Assembly: GCA_021234155.1 (NCBI GenBank)
Contig: JAJEKV010000020.1
Location: 6,618,563 to 6,682,562 of the forward strand
Source: Isoetes taiwanensis
Taxonomy: Eukaryota > Streptophyta > Lycopodiopsida > Isoetales > Isoetaceae
Length of the DNA stretch: 64,000 nt
Reading direction: 5' to 3'
In this document: piece by piece, positions 56,570 to 64,000 of the stretch
Layout: each line of letters begins with the position of its first letter
How positions within the stretch are numbered: the stretch's first letter is position 1
Made by a program: the position numbers and the translations under genes
Notes under the pieces: model-generated
Seen by the model: the letters and a program-made list of their open reading frames with translations, nothing else
The model's database searches: none
Told to the model about the DNA's origin: nothing

Positions 56570-56625
56570 GATTTTTATGTGCCTCTATGCATATCCATTT
56601 ACATTTGCTTTCCTTATGGACAAGC
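56570..56625. repeat. Direct repeat flanking the 18S fragment, left copy
   Basis: agattttt..gtgc..tatgcatatccatttacatt..tttccttatggacaagc, matching 57290-57350 apart from a few substitutions and a 4-base indel. Confidence 0.85.
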
Positions 56626-56831
56626 GTTGGCGACGTTGTCCTGGCCTTAATTGGCTGGGACGCCGAGCCGGCGCTGTTACTTTGAAAAAATTAGAGTGCT
56701 CAAAGCAGGCCTATGCTCTGAATATGTTAGCATGGAATAACGTGATAGGACCCCGGTCCTTTTCCGTTGGTCTTCGGGACCGGAGTAATGATTAATAGGG
56801 ACAGTTGGGGGCATTCGTATTTCATTGTCAG

Positions 56832-56863
<32 letters not shown>

Positions 56864-56871
56864 TACTGCGG

Positions 56872-56969
<98 letters not shown>

Positions 56970-57012
56970 TAGGGATCGGCGGATGTTACTTCGATGACTC
57001 CGCCAGCACCTC

Positions 57013-57107
<95 letters not shown>

Positions 57108-57131
57108 GCGGCTTAATTTGACTCAACACGG

Positions 57132-57170
<39 letters not shown>

Positions 57171-57291
57171 TTGAGAGCTCTTTCTTGATTCTATGGGTGG
57201 TGGTGCATGGCCGTTCTTAGTTGGTGGAGTGATTTGTCTGGTTAATTCCGATAACGAACGAGACCTCAGCCTGCTAACTAGCTACGCGAAG
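56626..57291 (+). rRNA. 18S rRNA fragment (about 666 bp), inserted pseudogene
   Basis: Corresponds to the middle and 3' middle of nuclear 18S rRNA, about 40% of the gene. It includes universal segments such as gaggtgaaattcttggattt, tcaagaacgaaagttggggg, aacttaaaggaattgacgg and cttaatttgactcaacacgg. Both ends are internal to 18S, and no 5.8S or 28S follows. Several C-to-T changes suggest an untranscribed copy. It is embedded in LINE-derived sequence and bounded by direct repeats of about 60 bp. Confidence 0.93.
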
Positions 57292-57350
57292 ATTTTTCCG
57301 TGCATTTACGCATATCCATTTACATTTATTCGCTTTCCTTATGGACAAGC
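57290..57350. repeat. Direct repeat flanking the 18S fragment, right copy
   Basis: Right partner of 56570-56625. It continues into LINE sequence (atccaacttgactaaacaag). Confidence 0.85.
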
Positions 57351-58400
57351 ATCCAACTTGACTAAACAAGGAACCATCAACATTGTCTTCCATTTTACAA
57401 CCACCATTAAGCCCCTCCGTCCTTTGGCTTTACTTTATCACATACATCCGTATCTTAATGCTTCTCCCTTTCTAAAGGGCTTGCTTGCTGCTTGGGACAC
57501 TGTCAAGTCTCTTTTCCATATCAATCCTAGGGTGTGTCTTCAGTTGTCTACTCCATGCTAGTAGATTCCTTTGCAGGACACTCCAGAGAATGTGCCTCTA
57601 GGCATTGGTGTTCATCTAAAAACACAACGACGATGGCTAGCAGCTGGCATAAGCACCATTGCAGCTTGGTGTGAGTCTGGTTATCTGTCATGGGAAGCAT
57701 TTAGAACAAAATTCTTGTTGTACAAATGGGATAGAGTAACTTGGACTCATATTGCCGCTTTGTTACCACTACCCCATATGGTAGCTTGTTTAGAGTGCGA
57801 ATGGTGCTAGCAGGTGGTAATTAGGTAATCCTCAATGAATGACAAGTGAAATAATAGGGTAGAATAGTAGGTGCAGGGTGCTGAAGAGAGTGCTGAGGCC
57901 GCGTTTTTTGCATGCCACCAGCATACCTTTGCCATGTATAGGGTTGCCATCAAGGTGTCAAGCTAGGGCGCTTTGTTTCTTCTGTTTATAAATTGCTTCT
58001 GCATTCTGAAAGCTTGCCTCTATCAAATAGGTGGCATCTTCAGGTCATTCAACCACAATGGAAAAGTGCTTGGACATGGGTATGGGATAAGTTGCTTCAT
58101 CCCAAAGTGGCAGTTCTATAATGGCAAGTGATCCATAGATGTCTCAGGGTCAACAGGTTGGTCCATAAAATTCATAATCGGATTTCAAAACTCTATCCTT
58201 TATGTAAGTGAAGGGCTGAGAGTATTGAGCTTCATTTTTTCTTATGTGAGCGGCTTTTGCAGGCATGGTCGTGGTTATTAACCCTATGGAACTTCTCATT
58301 CTAGCCCGCAAATTTTGCTCGCTATTGACCCTGATGCATGGCCCAAATTGTGGAAACAAGCTTCAATGGACAGGTTAAAGCTCTCAATGTAAAGCTTGAA
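57351..58400 (+). mobile_element. LINE 3' region remnant
   Basis: Plus-strand blocks LLAAWDTVKSLFHINPRVCL, PENVPLGIGVHLKTQRRWLA, AGISTIAAW and WTHIAALLPLPHM precede a zinc-finger-type end (about 58085-58290: KVAVL.WQVIHRCLRVNRLV, YPLCK.., SIELHFFLCERL). This is the post-RT and C-terminal zinc-finger region of a plant LINE, broken by stops. Confidence 0.7.
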
Positions 58401-60124
58401 CTTAGAGCATTATTGGATCAATTAAGAAAAAACATGATCTCGAATACTAACTGCAATGTAATTTATGATTCTGAATGCCCCGAAAAGTAATAGAATTAAG
58501 GATAAAGATTTTTCCAAAGATTGCCCTCAACACTTGCTATTGATATTAAACTCCAAATACAATGGGATAAGCAAGGTTATAGCTTCAAATAGGGTAGTTT
58601 TGATTGAGCCGAGATTGTTATTATTTACTATGTCCTAAAAAGGCAACAGTTATGATGCACGTGTTGTGTACGAATCTAATTTCTGGAAGGAGTCAGATAC
58701 CGTTTGTTGGTTGATGAAGAGGTTTATAGCACTTTTAATAAGCAGCAAAACCTGGCAGGAATAATGCCATGAGTGCAAGCTATAACCTCGGTGAACTGCT
58801 TGTTAGCAGCAAATTGAAGGGTTGCACTGTTGCAAGAAAGGGTGATCATAATTTACATATGTGGTTCAGTAGTTTTTATACTTGGCCATACCTATGTCTA
58901 GCTTTTTTTTTTCTTGATTGTGTGTGCAATATGGCAACATCTTGTCCTGCAGTGGTGTGTTGGCATCGTGGCCATTGTAAGGTGCCTATTGAATAAAAGC
59001 ACATTTAAGAACGAGATTGTGTCTAAGCTTGGGAGCAGCTTCTCTTTGATTCCGTTTATTGCAGTGGTGGTAAGGCCATGATAATTGGACGCATTACGCA
59101 GGCATTGTGCACTCTTTTGGCAATGTTTGACAATACTTCCTCTCGGTCAACTCTTTTTCTTCCATGTCATTCTTAGGTCAACTCTTTTTCTTCCATGTCA
59201 TTCTTATTCACAAGGCGAGTATAAGAATTGGCTCATATTTCTTCAAAATTGTAAGTGACCCTTTGATTTTAAGCAGGGCATCAATATTTATGTACTTATG
59301 AATATACTGCGGCAATGATGGAACAAGAACAACACCAAGGAGACACCCATAGTCTACACTCATCTCCAGTTAGTTTTGCAACTACAGGTTTAAGTGGTCC
59401 ATAGTCTACACTCATCTCCAGTTAGTTCTGCAACTACAGGTTTAAGTGGTCCAAGTTCGCTGGCATGCGTCACAAAAGGCCATGGTGTACGTCCCCAAGG
59501 ATGCTTCTTGATTATGAGGTGAATTTTATTTCCATTTCCTTTATCTCAATGGATTTACCTCAATGGATACCTCAATGGATGAAGAAAATACAATATGTTG
59601 TCATCCAAATTAGTGGATCGACAATGAATATTAAAGCCTTCATGACTTTTTGTTGGCCATAATGCCGAATAGTATCCGAGAAGTGTCTTTGCTGAATATT
59701 GAACAGGGGAAAGAACTTGTGCCCATGATGACATTCAAGGATGAGACAATAAAAAAGCAGCAAAAACGAGCAGTCAGAATCAATCCATAGAAATTGGCAA
59801 AATTGAATGTAGACGAGGTAGCATGGGCAGGAGCACGAGCGAAGGAAAATTCGTCAATATTTTGTGCAATAGCAAATGATTCTTCAATAGTGACAGAGAC
59901 TGACAATCCAAGAGGAAACATGATTTTGCTTCAGTCAATTTAAAAGATACTCTCTTTAATGAAGGCTGTCAAAGCAACAAGCCTCTATTGACACTGATGA
60001 TATTATAGCCCCTCTTCAAAGAGAAGAAAGTACATTTTGGCCTAATGACAGTGCTACATGCTCCGGTTAGATCACTTATGGTTTTATCCACATCCATATC
60101 TCCAGAATAATATGGAGATATCTT
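58401..60124. other. Unassigned region with two short tandem duplications
   Basis: ggtcaactctttttcttcca..ttctta is duplicated at 59147-59207. ccatagtctacactcatctcc..tttaagtggt (about 52 bp) is duplicated at 59347-59450. No gene is recognised; short frames have no motifs. Confidence 0.5.
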
Positions 60125-60213
60125 TTGAAGGTTAGAGTGAAGAATGCGACTTTGAAGATTAGAGGAATAATTCCTCTAATCTTCAAAGTCGCATTCTTCA
60201 CTCTAACCTTCAA
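60125..60213. repeat. Perfect 89-nt palindrome
   Basis: Arms of 44 bp with no mismatch around a single central base (60169). The left arm begins ttgaaggttagagtgaagaa, and the right arm is its exact complement ending ttcactctaaccttcaa. Pairing stops at 60124/60214. Confidence 0.97.
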
Positions 60214-60308
60214 TTGCTTTCAGACATATTTTTAAGCCCCTTTTGTATCTTATGTCAATTGCATAAGCTTTTTGCCAGAAGTGTTGCATGCCAAATCTTA
60301 ATAGATGG

Positions 60309-60592
60309 TGTTCAAGCGTTAATCATTTAAATAAATCAGTTAATCAGGTAAATAAATCAGACATTGACCATTCAAGCATGGTATACAATAGGCCATTTAT
60401 CAAGGGACCCATTTGCCAATAGTGTATTCAATTTTTGCAACTTTTGAATGTTCAAGCGTTAAATCATTTAAATAAATCAGTTAATCAGGTAAATAAATCA
60501 GACGTTGACCATTCAAGCATAGTATACAATAGGCCATTTATCAAGGGACCCATTTTGCCAAATAGTGTATTCAATTTTTGCAACTTTTGAAT
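60309..60592. repeat. Tandem duplication, 140-bp unit
   Basis: tgttcaagcgtta.atcattt..ttgcaacttttgaa is present twice (60309-60448 and 60449-60592) with only a few single-base differences. Confidence 0.92.
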
Positions 60593-60611
60593 TACTGGTT
60601 TTAAGTAAAGA

Positions 60612-60646
60612 AAAATGTTTGCGGTGGCCGCAATAAATTTCTTGTA
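60612..60646 (-). repeat. GC-rich dispersed repeat end, copy 3 (short, inverted)
   Basis: The minus strand reads tacaagaaatttattgcggc then caccgcaaacattt. It matches 21124-21168 but lacks the second gccgcc block. Confidence 0.6.
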
Positions 60647-60649
60647 ATG

Positions 60650-61119
60650 TTTTATTATATTTGCAAGCACAATCACAAAGATTCAATAACAAAATAAAAT
60701 ATGCACGCTTTTCAATGAATTACTAAACAAAAGAAAAGATAACTCTAAACCAACAGAAACTCCAAAGATCCAGAATGCTCAAGATCGCTCCATTCAGATG
60801 ATCGCTCGCCGAGTTATGACGTTTCAAAGTTTGCCCTTTTTTATACCATTTGCTTTTTCTAAAATTAGAACAATATCCTCTCCTTTTCAATTATAGGAAA
60901 TATCTTCCTATTCTTACAAACTCTTATCTAGTTTATCTCCTCTAATTATAACTCTGCTATTCTAGTTCAGATATTCCCTCTATATTCCTCAGATATCTAC
61001 CACACCTTAGTATAAACACCGTATTCAATTTGTTTCCCAATCATTGCAATTCTTTTAAATATTCCTGACCTAAGGTTAAGAATAAAAATCATTTACTTAC
61101 CCCTCAACCCCCTAGGTGT
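60650..61119. other. No gene recognised
   Basis: Pyrimidine-rich, AT-rich sequence upstream of the LINE remnant. No motif. Confidence 0.4.
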
Positions 61120-63100
61120 TACAAATACGTAGGTACAAATGTTAGCATTAAAAAACAAGATGGATATATTATTTCAACATCTCCTGCCACTAGAGTAATG
61201 GATGAAGGTTTTTGCAAAGAGCCCGGATGACAAGTTTTGTTTGCTCTTTGAAAAATGGAGAAAGGAAAAACCCCAAGTCCAGACAACTCCCCTCCTGAAT
61301 TCTTCCTTACTTTTTGGTGCATTATGAAGGAAGGATTTCATGAATTTTCATTAAAGATGCTTGGATGGCATGCTCTCTATATTCTGCATTTCAATTTCGG
61401 CCTTACAACTCTTATCCCCAAGTTTAACTCAAAATCATAGGTTATGGGAAGCTATCTCTCTTACCAATACAACTTACAAGATTATAGCTAAGATGTTGGC
61501 CCTAAGAATCATGATTAATTTTCAGGAAAATATCAATCCTTGCAATCAACCTTCTTATCTGGTAGATATATTTCTGATAACTACATTGATGCCAGTGAAT
61601 CTATCTATTGGAATCGACTATAAAAACAGGGTTGTTTACTTCTTAAGTTAGACTTCAAAAGAGCTTTTGATACCATTAGATGGGATTTTCTAGAGAGAAC
61701 TCTTGCCCAAATTGGCAATTATTCCCTCTTTGATTAGGAAAATCGTTGTCTTCAAGAATTTGGGTTCTTCTAGTCAAATAGTAAATGGTTCCTCCTGTTA
61801 GGAGAGGGGGTAGGTAAGACAAAGGTGCACTCTGGTCCCCTGCTTGTTCCTTTGTGTAGCTGAATGCTCAATAGGATGGTTTTTTTCTCCAACGATAGAA
61901 TTTGATCTAAGGTCTTCTGATGCCAGGCGTAGACCAGCAACTCATTATTCTGCAATATGTAGATGATATATGTACCCAAATCTATTTTTTATCTATTTAT
62001 ATTGCTAATAGAACCACTTATAATAACCTTTCGAGAGATTCTCTTTGAGGTGCTATATGCATTTTGTTAGATGGCAGGAGATCACTCAAGCAAAGAAAGA
62101 AATTGGTTCAGGTTTTAAATCCCTTTATAAGCAAAGTTAGGCCATGTAAGCCAAATATATTTTGAAGGCTATTAACAGCTCGCACTCCACAACAATGCAA
62201 TTCATCAGACATTGGCTAAATATTAGTAAATCATTGGGCATATATAGGTATGCCCATATACTCCCTGATTCTGTATATTATTAAATGTGTCACAAACACT
62301 TCCCCTCTTTTGAGAAGATTCTTTACTGCATGGATGGAAGAGGCAGAAGGTTTTGACCACAAGGAAATTAACTTTGATAGTGCTACTTTCTCCTTCTTCT
62401 AGTCTCCTATCGGTGTCAAGAGAACGAGGTTTGCTAGGCCATCAATCATCCACGATTATAGAAAAAGTGAAAAGCTGCAGGGGTTACTCAATTGCAACAC
62501 CTATAGAATAGAAAGAAGTGGAAAGATTGGGAGGAAATCTCATAGATAATGGATGGCAAAAGAATAGATAAGCAAATCTATGAAGTCATTATTAAGGTTG
62601 CTCACATTCAAAGAGAATATACCGCTCGAGGATCCCTAACTGGCAGATTAAGATCCTAATACATAAAGTTGCTATAAGATACAACTTGATTGCCCCCACT
62701 GAATCTCTTACTCATCCACATCATTTTATTGGGATTTTAAGTAATGCTTGGAGGTCTTATATCCAACCTAGAATGCAAGCCTTTATTTGGAGATGTCTTT
62801 GTCAAGCTATTCCTATAAACCAACTCATGTATGACAGATGAAAAAATCAATTAGATACTATACCCCCTCAATGCAAACTTTATGGCACAACTCGAAAACT
62901 GTCTTTGTCCAAAAATCAGGGACTTTTGGAGGTGGCTTGGCAATTATTTAAGAGAAAAAGTGTATAATGTTGGAAATTGGGCAAATCCTATGGACCTATT
63001 AAAAAGGCTCAAATAGATTTCTACACATGAGTAAGGCAAACAATATACTGGGTCATTTGGAAGCACTAGAATAGAGTCAATTATTCTAATAAAAGAGTTG
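61120..63100 (+). mobile_element. Degenerate LINE, RT through zinc-finger region
   Basis: RT blocks in order: SPDNSPPEFFLTFWCIMKEG; FGLTTLIPKF; SLTNTTYKIIAKMLALRI; SGRYISDNYIDASESIYW; LKLDFKRAFDTIRWDFLERT; a GV(R)..CTLVPCLF stretch; and the catalytic box YVDDIC at about 61955. Near 62700-62950, NAWRSYIQPRMQAFIWRCLC then PINQLMYDR match the zinc-finger-type C-terminal region. Stops and frameshifts are frequent. This RT differs clearly from family B and from the copy at 2.7-6.4 kb. Confidence 0.78.
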
Positions 63101-64000
63101 ATGTTACCTAGGTCAAGTTTCCCTTTCAAATTAAACTGTCTAAAATTGCTATAGCTTATAAGAATAAGCTCCAAGAAAAAGCGAATAGAAGTTGGCCTAT
63201 CATTCGCAAACATGAGGTTTACTTTAATGTTTTTGCATGCAATGATATGTCGCTTATCAATGATCACTTTGTGATGTTTAGAAATGCTGCTAGCTTTAAC
63301 ACTACGGATGAATTGTAAGCCCCAGTTTGAGGATCTCTCAGCGTATGCAGCAGCCATGAAGATCATTCTGAATGAGCATTTATGATAGCCAATGAGTTGA
63401 TGAACATCAAACCCTTTTTGCTCAATGGATATCATATCTTCTTGTTAGATAGGTTCTTGTTTTGCTATGACACGCTGCTTATAGAGAGGCAATTTCTGCA
63501 GTTCAGGGACATGTTTTATTATAAAAAAGCCAAGCATGATGTGCAAGGAGAAGCATGATCTTCTTTTTCGACATCCCTCTGCTCTGATATTTTGTCTTTC
63601 CTTCAGATTGGGTAGACATTGGTTGGCAGGTTGACACGGTTCCCACATATTATGATTGACGATGAAGATAAGCTAGATCCTGATTTTTTTTTTTGCTACC
63701 TGACCTAAATTAGCAGACATGGTATGTTATATTTTAAGACATGGTGTATTGTGTCTTTTGTTTACGCTCTATTGTTTAAAGACATGAGAGATTACTATCA
63801 ATTTAGAATGCTTTATGTTTTTCACTTGTTAATTTTGTATGGTATTCTATGGTTCAATAATTTGCAGCAATGGACTTCAATGGATGGCCTCATATTCCGA
63901 TATCATTTCAATTCTTACGGCTCATTGGATCGATGTACTTGGGTTTGATTCCTGAGAAGCATATTTATATTTGTATCAATAAATTTGAAGGCCATTGTTT
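63101..64000. other. LINE tail or unassigned sequence to the window edge
   Basis: Plus-strand text near 63300-63370 (AAMKIILNEHL) may be a remnant of the LINE's C-terminal end. A 163-codon minus-strand frame overlaps it but has no motif, and I treat it as chance. Nothing else is recognised. Confidence 0.35.

Noticed and set aside
57193-57561. 122-codon plus-strand frame
   Set aside because: It starts inside the 18S rRNA fragment and runs into LINE sequence, so it is a chance fusion of unrelated frames.
62944-63435. 163-codon minus-strand frame
   Set aside because: It overlaps plus-strand LINE remnants, shows no domain and has low-complexity composition.

Overview
This window reads as nuclear DNA of a land plant. 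It is AT-rich and dominated by repeats. It carries plant-type LINEs with reverse-transcriptase and C-terminal zinc-finger remnants, Ty3/gypsy-type LTR elements, a Helitron-like element, a plant 18S rRNA fragment and an ABCG transporter of the ABCG11 (WBC11) type. One stretch of the 18S fragment (the gatgactccgccagcacct region) looks to me more like ferns, lycophytes or bryophytes than seed plants. That is a recollection, not a comparison, so the lineage is left open.

Only one gene looks complete: an 11-exon ABCG half-transporter on the minus strand (31604-36148). Its inferred exons join in frame through GT-AG introns into 669 codons. All other coding signal is broken: LINE reverse transcriptases (2.7-6.4, 7.2-8.3, 15.2-16.3, 28.9-30.6, 57.4-58.4 and 61.1-63.4 kb), gypsy gag/RNase H/integrase pieces (8.4-10.7 kb), and a few exon-like fragments (22.5, 26.1, 37.3-43.7, 53.4-54.5 kb).

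Layout. 0-7 kb: a LINE whose RT is split by three 430-bp tandem repeats. 7-11.4 kb: LINE and gypsy debris with a CT microsatellite and a GC-rich foldback. 11409-15211: a structurally complete gag-only LTR retrotransposon with a 5-bp target duplication. 15.2-27 kb: decayed LINE ends, small tandem repeats and a plastid-type tRNA-Asn. 27-31.1 kb: gypsy ends and a large LTR with a LINE inside it. 31.6-36.3 kb: the ABCG gene. 36814-44960: a Helitron-like element holding duplicated, intron-bearing gene fragments in direct and inverted copies. About 44966-53062: a seven-unit satellite of 1.06-1.34 kb monomers. Each monomer carries a minus-strand tRNA-like Pol III unit and a block of TTCTAGAA decamers that matches the heat-shock element rule; three monomers hold 16 consecutive correctly spaced modules. 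53-55.8 kb: an 860-bp tandem duplication and more tRNA-like units. 56626-57291: an 18S rRNA fragment inside a LINE, bounded by about 60-bp direct repeats. 60125-60213: a perfect 89-nt palindrome.

The strongest candidates for something undescribed are the satellite that combines heat-shock-element arrays with Pol III units, the Helitron-like gene-fragment carrier, the gag-only LTR element, and the 18S insertion with long direct repeats.
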